Below, piece by piece: positions 25,053-34,929 of a stretch of DNA of 64,000 bases. Origin of the DNA: Dysosmobacter sp. (GTDB taxonomy: Bacteria; Bacillota; Clostridia; Oscillospirales; Oscillospiraceae); the NCBI GenBank assembly GCA_022778785.1, contig JALFSO010000033.1, positions 1 through 64,000 of the forward strand, read 5' to 3'. A program made the translations under genes and the position numbers. The notes below the pieces were generated by a model. The model was not told the origin of the DNA. It saw only the letters and a program-made list of their open reading frames with translations, and made no database searches. How positions within the stretch are numbered: position 1 is the stretch's first letter; every line of letters starts with the position of its first letter.

Positions 25053-25316
25053 TTGCCGAATATCAAGTCTGCCAAAAAGCGCGTTCTCATCGCTGAGGCC
25101 AGAAACGCCCGTAACAAGGCTGAAAAGTCCGCGCTGAAGACCGCCATCAAGAAGTTCGAGGCCGCTGCCGCAGAAGGCAATCGCACCGAGGCCGATGGCG
25201 CATACAAGGTTGCAGTCAAGAAGGTCGATCAGGCGGTCGCGAAGGGCGTTCTGCACAAGAACACGGCTGCTCACCGCAAGAGCGCCATGACCCTGAAGCT
25301 GAACCAGCTCGGCTGA
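25053..25316 (+). CDS. rpsT: 30S ribosomal protein S20
   Basis: 87 aa, highly basic, mostly helical; binds the 5' domain of 16S rRNA. MPNIKSAKKRV is the invariant family N-terminus, which fixes the start as TTG at 25053 with AAGGGAGG eight bases before it (a GTG three codons earlier is less likely). Divergent from gpr and followed by a strong terminator. Length matches the family. Confidence 0.96.
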   Translation: MPNIKSAKKRVLIAEARNARNKAEKSALKTAIKKFEAAAAEGNRTEADGAYKVAVKKVDQAVAKGVLHKNTAAHRKSAMTLKLNQLG

Positions 25317-25330
25317 TTTCGCGCAAAAGC

Positions 25331-25357
25331 AAAGGACATCCACGGATGTCCTTTTTT
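25331..25357 (+). terminator. Terminator of rpsT
   Basis: A 9-10-bp stem (AAAGGACATC with its complement) is followed by a run of six T (25352-25357). Confidence 0.88.
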
Positions 25358-25363
25358 GCTGCC

Positions 25364-25400
25364 CAAAAGCAGACGCCGGAGAGAAAACTCTCCGGCGTCT
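25364..25400 (-). terminator. Terminator of the LTA-synthase-like gene
   Basis: A perfect 13-bp stem (25371-25383 with 25388-25400), loop AAAA, and TTTT soon after on the minus strand. Confidence 0.78.
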
Positions 25401-25406
25401 GTTCCT

Positions 25407-27263
25407 TTATCCCTGAAAATTGTTCTCCTGATAGTACTGAATGTACCGGAAGCGCTGTAAGAGCGCCCGGGCCTCCTCCGGCAGGTCCGCCTCCCGGTAG
25501 TATTCCCCATCCCACCAGAACCGGCCGATGGTGGTGATCACCGGCATCTGCTGCCGGATCTCCTCGGTGGCCTGCATGTAGGCGTTTCCCTTCCAGCCGC
25601 ACAGGGCGAACAGCTGGTTCATCAGGAAGTTGGGGGAGAGGTCCGGCCCCTGTCCCCTGAAGTCGTTTCCAGTGACGGCTTTCGCAGCGTCGTTGGCCCA
25701 GATGACATAGTCTGTGGAATATTTGTTGTACAGTCCGGCGGTGCCGGAGGTATCCAGATCGATGCCCAGCTCCGTGTAGGCGGAGTTTCCGTTGCCCATC
25801 CAGGGCCGGTGATCGCCGTAGATCACCACTGCCACCGGCTCGTTCAGGGCAGCGAACTGATCCAGCAGCGTCCGCAGGTTCTCCGCCGTGTTCCGAAGCG
25901 ATGCGAGGTAGTTATCCACAATATTGGTGGTCTCTGTGGAAAACCTGCCGTCGGTATAGACCTCGCCCCAAATGTTTTCCGCCGTTTCATAGGGCCCATG
26001 GCCCTGATAGGTGACGTTGAAGGAGAACACCGGAGCGCCCTCCGCCGCGGCCTCCTGATAGAGCTGGAAGATGTCCGGCAACAGGATATCGTCGTAGGCG
26101 ATGCCGCCAGCCAGATCCTGATAGCGGTTCTCCAGATAGTAATACGTGGGAATGCCCAGATAGCTGTTCACATTCTCCCGGTTGTAGAACCACTCGTAGC
26201 AGGGATGGCTGCCCAGCACGGTGTAGCCCTGCTCCCCGAAATACCAGGCGTAGGAGTTGACGGGCTTCCGGAAGTTCTCCAGCTCCGCGAAGCCGGTGAG
26301 GAAGGTCCGCTCCGTGTTGATGGTGCCGCCGGCAAAGATGTTATCCACAAGCCGGCCATGGAAGCTCTCCTCCAGGATGCCGTGATACGTCTCATACGCC
26401 CGCTCCCAGTCCACGCCGGGGACGCCGCAGTCGGAGAAGTCGGCGAAGGCCTCCAGCTGGAGGGTGATGACGCTGATCTGCTTCTCCGCCGGGACATCCT
26501 CGCTGACATAGCCGCCGAGGATCTCTTTCGCGTCGGCGGCCCGGTAGCCCTCCGGCTTTTCCATCTTGTCCGCGGAGATGCTGTGGAGGAAGGGATAGAC
26601 AAAGCCCTTGGAGATGTAAACCTGCGTGGCGGACCACCGGTTGATGACATCGAAGTTCTCCGTCCTGCTGTTATAAATGGCATCGTCCGCGCAGAAGTGG
26701 TACGTCACGCCCAGCGCCGCCGCCGGGATCAGCGCCAGCGCCAGCCGTCGCCGGAAGGGGAGGGCCAGCCGCCGCTTTACAAAGAAGGAGAGGAACAGGA
26801 CGCCCAACAGGAGACAGGCGATGCCGAACAGCATCCGCTTGTCCGGCGTCAGGTCGTATTTCTGTTTTGTGGTGATGGAAAGCGCCTCCTTGATGTTCAG
26901 GACATCGGCGAACATCAGAGGATCGTCCCGGAATTTCAGCAGGTAATAGTCTCCCAGGGTGAAGCCCATGACGATGACCGCCGCCGTGATGAAGGCGGGC
27001 CGGACCGCGCCGTACAGGCAGTAAAACAGGAACACCAGCAGCACCACCGGCAGCACGTTCAGCAGCAGGATCAGCGGATGCCGCAGATAGGTGCCGAACA
27101 GCCGCCGGTCATAGAGGCCGAAGGCGTACAGCAGAGACAGCAGGCCCAGCCCAACGCCGGAGGCCGCCGTCCAGAACAGCGTCCAGGCCATGGTCTGGGT
27201 GAGAGGGCGTTTTCCGGGTATATCCGGCGCCGGCGTTCTCTCAATGGTTGGGGTCATTTTCAA
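25407..27263 (-). CDS. LTA synthase-family sulfatase-domain membrane protein
   Basis: 618 aa. Five N-terminal membrane helices (roughly 27-50, 60-82, 86-106, 145-165, 172-190) precede an extracytoplasmic alkaline-phosphatase-fold domain. Visible active-site elements are Glu in TLQLEAFADF, the nucleophilic Thr in GGTINTERTFLTGF, and YQGHGPYE and YGDHRPWMG near the C-terminus. It would transfer glycerol-phosphate groups or similar to a surface polymer or glycolipid. TTG at 27263 has AAGGAAG at eight bases; an ATG two codons later is spaced too far. Whether the cell makes classical lipoteichoic acid is not shown. Confidence 0.88.
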   Translation of the reverse strand: MKMTPTIERTPAPDIPGKRPLTQTMAWTLFWTAASGVGLGLLSLLYAFGLYDRRLFGTYLRHPLILLLNVLPVVLLVFLFYCLYGAVRPAFITAAVIVMGFTLGDYYLLKFRDDPLMFADVLNIKEALSITTKQKYDLTPDKRMLFGIACLLLGVLFLSFFVKRRLALPFRRRLALALIPAAALGVTYHFCADDAIYNSRTENFDVINRWSATQVYISKGFVYPFLHSISADKMEKPEGYRAADAKEILGGYVSEDVPAEKQISVITLQLEAFADFSDCGVPGVDWERAYETYHGILEESFHGRLVDNIFAGGTINTERTFLTGFAELENFRKPVNSYAWYFGEQGYTVLGSHPCYEWFYNRENVNSYLGIPTYYYLENRYQDLAGGIAYDDILLPDIFQLYQEAAAEGAPVFSFNVTYQGHGPYETAENIWGEVYTDGRFSTETTNIVDNYLASLRNTAENLRTLLDQFAALNEPVAVVIYGDHRPWMGNGNSAYTELGIDLDTSGTAGLYNKYSTDYVIWANDAAKAVTGNDFRGQGPDLSPNFLMNQLFALCGWKGNAYMQATEEIRQQMPVITTIGRFWWDGEYYREADLPEEARALLQRFRYIQYYQENNFQG

Positions 27264-27334
27264 AGGACATTCTTCCTTTCACAATCAACTGTTGTGTATT
27301 TTCAGCTATCATAGCACACGCTGCTGAAAAATGC

Positions 27335-27366
27335 AAAAAAGAAGCGGCCGGACAAAAGTCCGGTCG
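27335..27366 (-). terminator. Original terminator downstream of the nadE 3'-end copy
   Basis: A 9-bp stem (27345-27353 with 27358-27366, one G-U) and loop AAAA are followed on the minus strand by a CTTCTTTTTT tract. It lies after the second copy of the nadE 3' end. Confidence 0.8.
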
Positions 27367-27382
27367 TTTCTCATGGTATTTT

Positions 27383-27648
27383 GTTACTCCGGCGTCTCCA
27401 CTTCTGCCTGCCACAGACTGGCTTTCGCGTCGCTGGGCATCCGCCTCGTCGCTGCAAGCTCCATATCCCTCGCCCCGGCTTTCCGCCGGGGCTCACTCAT
27501 TCCGCTGCAGCTCCTCTCCCCACCGGACCCGCTTCGCTGGGCTCCGGCGGGGGCCCCGGAATGGCGACTGGCTCCTCTGATCCAGGTTACTCCAGCGTCT
27601 CCACTTCTGCCTGCCACAGACTGGCTTTCGCGTCGCTGGGCATCCGCC
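27383..27648. repeat. Direct repeat of the nadE 3' end flanking a hairpin-rich insert
   Basis: The last 63 bp of nadE (27586-27648) recur at 27383-27445 with one mismatch, offset 203 bp. The intervening 140 bp (27446-27585) contain a perfect 8-bp hairpin (27472-27479 with 27485-27492) and a longer imperfect one built on CCCC/GGGG arms near 27518-27552. In the remote copy the reading frame and TAA stop are kept, but the penultimate Leu codon is Pro. The arrangement is what an insertion at the gene 3' end would give. No open reading frame encoding a recombinase is inside. Confidence 0.85.
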
Positions 27649-29500
27649 AGTCGCCGCGGGGGGAGAAGGCCACGGAGCCTACCTTGGGGCCGTCGGGGAG
27701 GCAGTTCCGCTTGAACTGCTGGGAGAAGAACCGTCGGTAGAAGGTCTTCAGCCACTTCAGGATCACATCCCGGCTGTAGGTATCGCCCAGGGCGTACTCC
27801 GCCAGACGGAATACCTTCCGGGGACCGAAGCCCCACCGGACGATATAATACAGGAAGAAGTCGTGGAGCTCATAGGGACCCACCAGGTCCTCCGTCTTCT
27901 GGCTGATCTCTCCCTGCACGGCGGGCAACAGCTCCGGAGAGACAGGCGTGTCCAGAATGTCCTCCAGCACGTCCTTCAGCTCCTCGTCCTTCTTGGCGTT
28001 GTCCCGGGCCAGATATGCCACCAGATGCCGCACCAGCGTCTTGGGGATGGAGGTGTTGACGGCATACATGCTCATGTGGTCTCCGTTGTAGGTGCACCAA
28101 CCCAGCGCCAGCTCCGAGAGATCGCCGGTGCCGATGACGATACCGCCGGTCTGGTTGGCAATGTCCATGAGCACCTGGGTCCGCTCCCGGGCCTGTCCGT
28201 TTTCAAAGGTGACGGAGTGGTCCTCCATGTCGTGTCCGATGTCCTTGAAATGGCTGCGGACGGTATTGGAGATGTTTACGGTCCGCAGTGTGGCGCCCAT
28301 GCGCTCCGCCAGGATGACGGCGTTGTTCTTCGTCCGGTCGGTGGTACCGAAGCAAGGCATGGTGACGGCCACAATGTCCGTCATAGGCCGGTCCAGCATC
28401 TTCATGGCGAGGCCGGTGATCAGAACCGCTAGGGTGGAGTCCAGTCCGCCGGAGAGGCCCACCACGGCGGTCTTGGCGCCGGTGTGCTCCAGCCGCTGCT
28501 TCAGGCCCAGGGAGGCGATGAGCAGGATCTCCCGGCAGCGGGCATCCCGGTCCTCCCGGCCCTCGGGCACAAAGGGCTGGGGCGCCACGTAGCGGGTCAG
28601 CTTGGTCTTGGAGACGGTGAGGGAGAAGGGGACTGCCAGCAGGCGCTGTCCCTCCGCGAACACCTGGGTCCGGCGGCGCTCATAGGCCAGTCGCTGCACG
28701 TCAAGCTCCGAGATCAGCAGCCCGCCGTCGAACCGGTTCTCCGCCAGCAGCGTGCCGTTTTCCGCGATCATCTGATGGGCGCCGAACACCACGTCGGAAG
28801 TGGACTCGCCCTCGCCGGCGCTGGTGTACACGTAGCCGCACAGCAGCTTGGCGGACTGCATGGTCACCAACTGGCGGCGGTAGCTGTCCTTTCCGATGAG
28901 GTCGTTGCTGGCCGACAGATTGCCGATGATAGTAGCCCCCGCCTGGGCCAGCCGGACGGAGGGAGAGTCCGGCGCCCACAGGTCCTCGCAAACCTCAAAG
29001 CCCAGCACCAGGTCCGGGATCTCCCGGCAGGAGAACAGGATCTCCGTTGTAAAGGGGATGGTCTCCTGTCCGCACAGTGTTACCGTGCCCGACATCTGGG
29101 GTGCCGGGGCGAACTGGCGCTTCTCGTAAAATTCCCCGTAGTTGGGGATATGGGTCTTGGGCACCACGCCCAGGATCTTTCCCTTCTGGATAACAGCGGC
29201 GCAATTATACAGCTTCTGGTCCACGCACACCGGCAGGCCCACCGCCGTCACCACCTCCAGATTCCGGGTAGCCTCCAGCACCGTGGCCAGCGCCTCCTCA
29301 GCACCCCGCAACAGGGATTCCTGATAGAACAGGTCGCCGCAGGTATAGCCGGTGAGCCCCAGCTCCGGTAGCACCAGCACCTTGACGCCGGCCTTCTCCG
29401 CCTGACGCATCATGGTAAAGGTCTGTTCCGCGTTGTAATGGCAGTCCGCCAGCCGCAGCTTCGGTGTGCCGCAGGCCACAGAAATAAAACCGTCTTTCAT
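27587..29500 (-). CDS. nadE: Glutamine-dependent NAD+ synthetase
   Basis: 637 aa. Makes NAD+ from deamido-NAD+, ATP and glutamine. The N-terminal nitrilase-like glutaminase domain (about 1-290) has Glu in LPELGLTGYTCGD, Lys in PKTHIPNYGEFYEKR and Cys in GFEVCEDLW. The synthetase domain has the P-loop GLSGGLDSTLAVL and GTGDLSELALGWCTY. ATG at 29500 has GGAG nine bases before it; the in-frame ATG at 29515 has none. The C-terminal end (MPSDAKASLWQAEVETLE) is duplicated downstream, see the repeat at 27383. Confidence 0.95.
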   Translation of the reverse strand: MKDGFISVACGTPKLRLADCHYNAEQTFTMMRQAEKAGVKVLVLPELGLTGYTCGDLFYQESLLRGAEEALATVLEATRNLEVVTAVGLPVCVDQKLYNCAAVIQKGKILGVVPKTHIPNYGEFYEKRQFAPAPQMSGTVTLCGQETIPFTTEILFSCREIPDLVLGFEVCEDLWAPDSPSVRLAQAGATIIGNLSASNDLIGKDSYRRQLVTMQSAKLLCGYVYTSAGEGESTSDVVFGAHQMIAENGTLLAENRFDGGLLISELDVQRLAYERRRTQVFAEGQRLLAVPFSLTVSKTKLTRYVAPQPFVPEGREDRDARCREILLIASLGLKQRLEHTGAKTAVVGLSGGLDSTLAVLITGLAMKMLDRPMTDIVAVTMPCFGTTDRTKNNAVILAERMGATLRTVNISNTVRSHFKDIGHDMEDHSVTFENGQARERTQVLMDIANQTGGIVIGTGDLSELALGWCTYNGDHMSMYAVNTSIPKTLVRHLVAYLARDNAKKDEELKDVLEDILDTPVSPELLPAVQGEISQKTEDLVGPYELHDFFLYYIVRWGFGPRKVFRLAEYALGDTYSRDVILKWLKTFYRRFFSQQFKRNCLPDGPKVGSVAFSPRGDWRMPSDAKASLWQAEVETLE

Positions 29501-29609
29501 GGTAAACATCTCCATTCGGCATAGTTTCCTGTCTATATTTTATACCGCCGGACCCTGTTTGACAAGGCTGGCAAAAAATAAAACGCACTGCTTCGATGAC
29601 GGGGGCGAA

Positions 29610-29646
29610 CACAAGAAACGCCGCCCGACGGGCGGCGTTTCTTGTG
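29610..29646. terminator. Perfect 17-bp hairpin between nadE and rnhA
   Basis: A perfect 17-bp stem (29610-29626 with 29630-29646) with the loop GAC. It lies 186 bp after the rnhA stop and lacks a T-run, so it may be a late terminator or an RNA-stabilising structure. The remaining gap (29501-29831) contains an AT-rich stretch and the DnaA-box pair and no gene that I can see. Confidence 0.55.
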
Positions 29647-29797
29647 TGTGTTTTAGGAGGGAGAAAATTCAGCATCGGGCTGGGAGGACCCTTTGCTTGA
29701 TTATTAAAATACCCCAAAATTGTGGCCGATTCATGATGGGAATGTAAACGAATTGTGAACATTTTTTCGCATTTCGTCGAAAGTAAATGCGCAATCG

Positions 29798-29829
29798 TTT
29801 TCCACAAAAGTGGATGATATTGTGGAAAA
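29798..29829. promoter_or_regulatory. Inverted pair of DnaA-box-like sites
   Basis: TTTTCCACA at 29798-29806 and its complement TGTGGAAAA at 29821-29829 are separated by 14 bp, next to the rnhA stop. The same nonamer occurs three times in oriC at 38.4-38.5 kb. It could be an outlying DnaA-binding site; a weak hairpin is an alternative. Confidence 0.4.
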
Positions 29830-29831
29830 CT

Positions 29832-30269
29832 TCACTTGTACTTTTGGCTCTCCGCCACCGCCAGCTGGTCGCAGCGGTTGTTGTACTCGTTCTCCGCGTG
29901 GCCTTTTACCCAATGGTAGTGCAGTGTGTGGATCTCCTCCAGCTCCAGCAATCGGCCCCACAGATCCGGATTCAGCGCCGGTTTCTTGTCGGACTTCACC
30001 CAGCCCCGGGCCCGCCAGCCCTTTGCCCAGCCCTTGGAAAGTCCGTCGATGACATACTTGGAGTCGGACCACAGCTCCACCACGCAGGGCTCCTTCAGCA
30101 TGGACAGCGCCTCGATGACGGCGGTCAGCTCCATGCGGTTGTTGGTGGTATTGGCCTCTCCGCCGGACAGCTCCTTTTTGTGAGGGCCGTACATCAGGAT
30201 GGCGCCCCAGCCCCCGGGCCCTGGATTGCCGGAACAGGCCCCGTCGGTGTAAATGGTGACTTGTTTCAT
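29832..30269 (-). CDS. rnhA: Ribonuclease HI
   Basis: 145 aa. Degrades RNA in RNA-DNA hybrids. The four catalytic carboxylates are present: Asp in [14 protein letters not shown], Glu in NRMELTAV, Asp in SDSKYV and Asp in [18 protein letters not shown] segment gives the basic protrusion of the E. coli type. AAGGAG precedes the ATG. It follows gyrA by 70 bp, with a terminator between, and its stop is adjacent to the DnaA-box-like pair. Confidence 0.95.
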   Translation of the reverse strand: MKQVTIYTDGACSGNPGPGGWGAILMYGPHKKELSGGEANTTNNRMELTAVIEALSMLKEPCVVELWSDSKYVIDGLSKGWAKGWRARGWVKSDKKPALNPDLWGRLLELEEIHTLHYHWVKGHAENEYNNRCDQLAVAESQKYK

Positions 30270-30282
30270 GCATTCTCCTTTG

Positions 30283-30312
30283 AAAAGACGGGAGCGGCGG
30301 TCCGCCGCTCCC
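30283..30312 (-). terminator. Terminator of gyrA
   Basis: An 11-bp GC-rich stem (30290-30300 with 30302-30312; effective loop of three) is followed on the minus strand by GTCTTTTC. Confidence 0.75.
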
Positions 30313-30339
30313 GCTGGTCGTCATATTCTTCCGGCGGAT

Positions 30340-32844
30340 TTATACCTCCGGCTCCGTACCGGTCTCCGTCTCCTGGGACTCGTCCCGGTCCGCCAGCGCC
30401 ATGGAGATGACCCGGTCGCCCTCCTCCTTGAAGCGCATGACGATGACGCCCTGGGTGGCCCGGTTGGCGGTCACTTTGATGTTTTCCACAGGGGTGCGGA
30501 TCAGGATGCCGCTCTGGGTCACCAGCAGCAGGTCCTCGGACCCGTCCACCACCTTGACGCCCACCACGGGGCCGGTCTTCTCCGTGACCATATAGTTCTT
30601 GATGCCGATGCCGCCCCGATTGGTGATGCGGTACTCCTCCACGGGGGTCCGCTTGCCGTAGCCCTTCTCCGTGATGGACAGCACCTGATGCTCCGGCTTG
30701 GCCCGGGCGGCCCCTACCACGTAGTCGCCCTCCCGGAGACGGATGCCCCGGACGCCCACGGCCTCACGGCCCATGGGACGCACATCGTTCTCGTCGAAGC
30801 ACACCGCCATGCCGTCGTGGGTGGCGATGAGAATATGCTGGTTTCCGTCCGTCTCCCGGACGGTGATGAGCTGGTCGCCCTCGTCCATCCGCAGTGCCCG
30901 GATGCCGTTGTTCCGCAGATTCTTCAGGGTGTTGGCGGGCAGGCGCTTCACCGTGCCCTGCTTCGTCACCATGAACAGGAACCGGCCGTCATCCTCAATG
31001 GACCGGGTGTGGATCATGGTCTGGACCCGTTCGCCCTGCTCCACCTGGAGGATGTTGACGATGTTGGTGCCTTTGGCGGTCTTGCCGGACTCCGGGATCT
31101 GATAGCCCTTCTTCCGGTAGACCTTGCCGGTGTCGGTGAAAAACAGGATATAGTCGTGGGTGGAGGCGGTGAACACGTCCACCACGTAGTCCTCCTCCCG
31201 GGTGGTGATGCCCTTCTTGCCCATGCCGCCCTTGGACTGGGCGCTGTACTCGCTGACGGGGGTGCGCTTGATGTAGCCCGCCTGGGTCAGGGTGAAGACG
31301 CACTGCTCCTCCTCGATGAGGTCCTCGATGTCGATCTCGTCCTCCACGTCCTGGATCTCTGTTTTCCGCTCGTCGCCGTACTTTTCCCGGATGGCCGTCA
31401 GCTCCTCCTTCAGGACGGCGCGGATCATCTCATCGGAGGCCAGCAGCTTCTGGAAGTAGGCGATGCGGTCCTCCAGCTCCTTATACTCGTTCTCCAGCTT
31501 CTCCCGGTCCAGGCCCTGGAGGGCTTTCAGACGCATGTCCAGAATGGCCTGGGCCTGAATGTCATCCAGTCCGAAGCGGGACATCAGGTTTTCCTTGGCA
31601 TTGTCGTAGCTGGTGCGGATAATGCGGATGACCTCGTCGATGTTGTCCTGGGCGATGAGCAGGCCCTCCAGCAGATGGGCCCGCTCCTGGGCCTTCTTCA
31701 GGTCGTACTTCGTCCGCCGGACGATGATCTCCTCCTGGAAGGCCAGATACTCGTCGATGATGTGCCGCAGGGACAGGATCTTCGGCTGGGTCTGATTCTG
31801 GACCAGAGCCAGCATATTGATGGCAAAGCTGGTCTGCAGCTGGGTCTGAGCGAACAGGCGGTTCAGCACCACCTGGGGATTGGCGTCCTTCTTCAGTTCG
31901 ATGACGATGCGCATACCGTTGCGGTCCGTCTCGTCCCGGATGTCGCTGATGCCCTCCAGGCGCTTGTCCTCCACCTGATCGGCCATGCTCTTGATGAGCA
32001 TCCGCTTGTTGACCTGGTAGGGGATCTCCGTCACCACGATGCGGACGCGGTCCTTGCCGAAGTCCTCAAACTCCGTCCGGGCCCGGACCACGATCTTGCC
32101 CCGGCCGGTGGCGTAGGCCGCCCGGATGCCGCTGCGGCCCATGATGATGCCTTTGGTGGGGAAGTCAGGACCCTTGACGTACTGCATCAGGTCCGCCAGG
32201 GTGGCGTTGGGATCGTCCAGCACATGGATGCAGGCGTCGATGACCTCCCCCAGATTGTGGGGTGGGATGTTGGTGGCCATGCCGACGGCGATGCCGCTGG
32301 AGCCGTTCACCAGCAGGTTGGGGAACCGGCAGGGAAGAACACGGGGCTCCTTTCGGGTCTCGTCGAAGTTGGGGTCCCAGTCCACCGTCTCCTTATCGAT
32401 GTCCCGCAGCAGCTCGTCGGAGATTTTGGACATGCGGGCCTCGGTGTACCGGTAGGCCGCGGGGGGATCGCCATCCACGGAGCCGAAGTTGCCGTGGCCG
32501 TCCACCAGGGGATAGCGCATGGAGAAGTCCTGGGCCAGACGGACCAGGGCGTCGTAGACGGAGGCGTCGCCGTGGGGGTGGTACCGGCCCAGCACGTCGC
32601 CCACGCAGGTGGCGGACTTTTTGAAAGGCCGGTCAGAGGTCAGGTTGTCCTCGTACATGGCGTAGAGGATGCGCCGGTGGACGGGCTTCAGGCCGTCCCG
32701 CACATCCGGCAGGGCCCGGCCCACGATGACGCTCATGGCGTATTCAATATAGGATTTCTCCATCTCCGGCACCAGAGGAGAGTTGACGATCTTCTGGTCC
32801 GGATACCGGATCTCCTCGGGGTCGTATTGGGGTTTTTTAGACAT
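30340..32844 (-). CDS. gyrA: DNA gyrase subunit A
   Basis: 834 aa. Cleaves and rejoins DNA for ATP-dependent negative supercoiling with GyrB. The winged-helix and tower domain (about 1-500) includes the active Tyr in [10 protein letters not shown] and the quinolone region [13 protein letters not shown]. The C-terminal beta-pinwheel (about 510-815) carries the GyrA box as QSKGGMG, which departs from the usual QRRGGKG. Ala rather than Ser/Thr occupies the main quinolone-resistance position. AGAGGAGG precedes the ATG and gyrB lies 35 bp upstream, so the two form an operon. Confidence 0.97.
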   Translation of the reverse strand: MSKKPQYDPEEIRYPDQKIVNSPLVPEMEKSYIEYAMSVIVGRALPDVRDGLKPVHRRILYAMYEDNLTSDRPFKKSATCVGDVLGRYHPHGDASVYDALVRLAQDFSMRYPLVDGHGNFGSVDGDPPAAYRYTEARMSKISDELLRDIDKETVDWDPNFDETRKEPRVLPCRFPNLLVNGSSGIAVGMATNIPPHNLGEVIDACIHVLDDPNATLADLMQYVKGPDFPTKGIIMGRSGIRAAYATGRGKIVVRARTEFEDFGKDRVRIVVTEIPYQVNKRMLIKSMADQVEDKRLEGISDIRDETDRNGMRIVIELKKDANPQVVLNRLFAQTQLQTSFAINMLALVQNQTQPKILSLRHIIDEYLAFQEEIIVRRTKYDLKKAQERAHLLEGLLIAQDNIDEVIRIIRTSYDNAKENLMSRFGLDDIQAQAILDMRLKALQGLDREKLENEYKELEDRIAYFQKLLASDEMIRAVLKEELTAIREKYGDERKTEIQDVEDEIDIEDLIEEEQCVFTLTQAGYIKRTPVSEYSAQSKGGMGKKGITTREEDYVVDVFTASTHDYILFFTDTGKVYRKKGYQIPESGKTAKGTNIVNILQVEQGERVQTMIHTRSIEDDGRFLFMVTKQGTVKRLPANTLKNLRNNGIRALRMDEGDQLITVRETDGNQHILIATHDGMAVCFDENDVRPMGREAVGVRGIRLREGDYVVGAARAKPEHQVLSITEKGYGKRTPVEEYRITNRGGIGIKNYMVTEKTGPVVGVKVVDGSEDLLLVTQSGILIRTPVENIKVTANRATQGVIVMRFKEEGDRVISMALADRDESQETETGTEPEV

Positions 32845-32879
32845 TGGTAGTTTTCCTCCTCTTTAGAGGTCGATTTTTG

Positions 32880-34829
32880 TCAGTAATCCAGGTTCACGGC
32901 GTACTTGGCATTCTTCTCGATGAACGCTTTTCGCGGCTCCACCTTTTCGCCCATGAGGACGGTGAAGGTGGCGTCGGCGGCCACGGCGTCGTCCAGAGTG
33001 ATGCGCCGCAGGGTCCGCTTCTCCGGGTCCATGGTGGTCTCCCACAGCTCGTGGGGGTTCATCTCGCCCAGGCCCTTGAACCGGCTGATGTCGATCTTCA
33101 CATTGGGATTGCCGCCCCGCATCTCCGCGGACACGGCGTCCCGCTCCTCGTCGGAGAAGGCCACGCGGGTGGTCTTGCCCCGGGTCAGCTTGTACAGCGG
33201 CGGCACGGCGGAGTAGACGTAGCCGTGCTCGATGAGGGGCCGCATATACCGGAAGAAGAAGGTCAGCAGCAGCGTGCGGATATGGGCGCCGTCCACATCG
33301 GCATCGGCCATGATGATGATCTTGTGATACCGGAGCTTGTTGACGTCGAAGTCCTCACCCAGACCGGCGCCCAGCGCCGTGATGACAGGCTGGAGCTTGT
33401 CGTTGCCGTAGACCTTTTCCTCCCGGACCTTCTCCACGTTCAGCATCTTGCCCCACAGCGGCAGGATGGCCTGGAACCGGGAGTCCCGGCCCTGGGTGGC
33501 GGAGCCACCTGCGGAGTCGCCCTCGACGATATAGATCTCCGTCAGCTCCGGATTGTTCTCGTTGCAGTCCCGCAGCTTGTCCGGCATGGCGGCTCCGCCT
33601 AGAGCCGTCTTCCGGCGGATATTCTCCCGGGCCTTCCGGGCCGCCTCTCTGGCACGGTTGGCCATCAGGGCCTTGTCCAGGATCATCCGGCCCACCTGGG
33701 GATTCTCCTCCAGAAAAATCTCCAGCTTGCTGGACACGATGTTGTTCACCAGCGTCCGTATCTCGCTGTTTCCCAGCTTGGTCTTGGTCTGGCCCTCGAA
33801 CTGGGCGTCCGTCAGCTTCACGGAGATGACAGCGGTGAGACCCTCCCGGCAGTCGTCGCCGGAGACCTTTTCGTCGTCCTTCAGCATTTTGATCTTGTGG
33901 CCGTAGGCGTTCAGTACGCTGGTGAGAGCCCGCTTGAAACCCTCCTCATGCATGCCGCCCTCCGGAGTGTGGACGTTATTGGCGAAGGAGAGGATGGTCT
34001 CGTTATAGCTGGAGTTGTACTGCAAGGCCACCTCCGCCATGGAGTCGTCCTTCACGCCCCGCATGTAGATGACCTGTTCATGAAGGGGGTCCTTGTTGGT
34101 GTTCAGCCAGGTGACGAACTCGTTGATGCCGCCGGCATAGCACATTTCGTCCTCCTGCTCCTGACCGGGACGGTGGTCCTGGATACGGATCTTCAATCCT
34201 GCGTTCAGGAACGCCTCCTCCCGCATCCGGGTATGGAGGGTATCGTAGCTGTAGACCGTATCCTCAAACATCTCCGGGTCCGGCTTGAAGGTGACGGTGG
34301 TACCGGTGCGGTCCGTGGTGCCGACGATCTTCATCTCCTGGGTGATGTTGCCCCGGGCGAAGCGCATCTCATAGATGTTCCCGTCCTTATGGACCTGCAC
34401 CACCAGCCACTCGGACAATGCGTTCACCACGCTGGCGCCCACGCCGTGGAGGCCGCCGGAGACCTTGTAGCCGCCTCCACCGAATTTTCCGCCGGCGTGA
34501 AGCACGGTGTACACCACCTCCAGGGCAGGGCGGCCCGTCTGGGCCTGGATGTCCACAGGGATGCCGCGGCCGTTGTCGGTGACGGTAATGGTGTCCTCCT
34601 CGTTGATCTCCACCGTGATCTCCGTGCAGTAGCCCGCCAGGGCCTCGTCGATGGAGTTGTCCACGATCTCATACACCAGATGGTGGAGACCTGAGACGGA
34701 GGTGGAACCAATATACATTCCGGGACGCTTGCGGACGGCCTCCAGGCCCTCCAGGACCTGAATTTCCGACGCGTCGTATTCGTTCTCCGCGTCCACGGCG
34801 GTTGGATTCCGATTTTCGATTTCTGCCAT
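32880..34829 (-). CDS. gyrB: DNA gyrase subunit B
   Basis: 649 aa. ATPase subunit of gyrase. The GHKL ATPase shows [12 protein letters not shown] (Asn and Asp box) and [12 protein letters not shown]. The TOPRIM domain has [15 protein letters not shown] and the acidic [14 protein letters not shown]. The KINK-free C-terminal end [16 protein letters not shown] is typical. ATG has AAAGGAG upstream. Sits between remB (100 bp upstream) and gyrA. In the 100-bp gap a GGGCC-based inverted repeat (34867-34893) might attenuate transcription entering from recF-remB. Confidence 0.97.
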   Translation of the reverse strand: MAEIENRNPTAVDAENEYDASEIQVLEGLEAVRKRPGMYIGSTSVSGLHHLVYEIVDNSIDEALAGYCTEITVEINEEDTITVTDNGRGIPVDIQAQTGRPALEVVYTVLHAGGKFGGGGYKVSGGLHGVGASVVNALSEWLVVQVHKDGNIYEMRFARGNITQEMKIVGTTDRTGTTVTFKPDPEMFEDTVYSYDTLHTRMREEAFLNAGLKIRIQDHRPGQEQEDEMCYAGGINEFVTWLNTNKDPLHEQVIYMRGVKDDSMAEVALQYNSSYNETILSFANNVHTPEGGMHEEGFKRALTSVLNAYGHKIKMLKDDEKVSGDDCREGLTAVISVKLTDAQFEGQTKTKLGNSEIRTLVNNIVSSKLEIFLEENPQVGRMILDKALMANRAREAARKARENIRRKTALGGAAMPDKLRDCNENNPELTEIYIVEGDSAGGSATQGRDSRFQAILPLWGKMLNVEKVREEKVYGNDKLQPVITALGAGLGEDFDVNKLRYHKIIIMADADVDGAHIRTLLLTFFFRYMRPLIEHGYVYSAVPPLYKLTRGKTTRVAFSDEERDAVSAEMRGGNPNVKIDISRFKGLGEMNPHELWETTMDPEKRTLRRITLDDAVAADATFTVLMGEKVEPRKAFIEKNAKYAVNLDY

Positions 34830-34929
34830 GAAAGTACTCCTTTCCGGTTCCGGGGCAAAGAGAGCCGGGCCTGAACCAGTTCCGGCCCGCTTCTCCCTGC
34901 CCTAAAACAGTTGAAATGCCGATTTCTCT

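Noticed and set aside
30253..32850. 865-codon open frame opposite gyrA
   Set aside because: Shadow of GC-rich third positions in gyrA; no family motifs.
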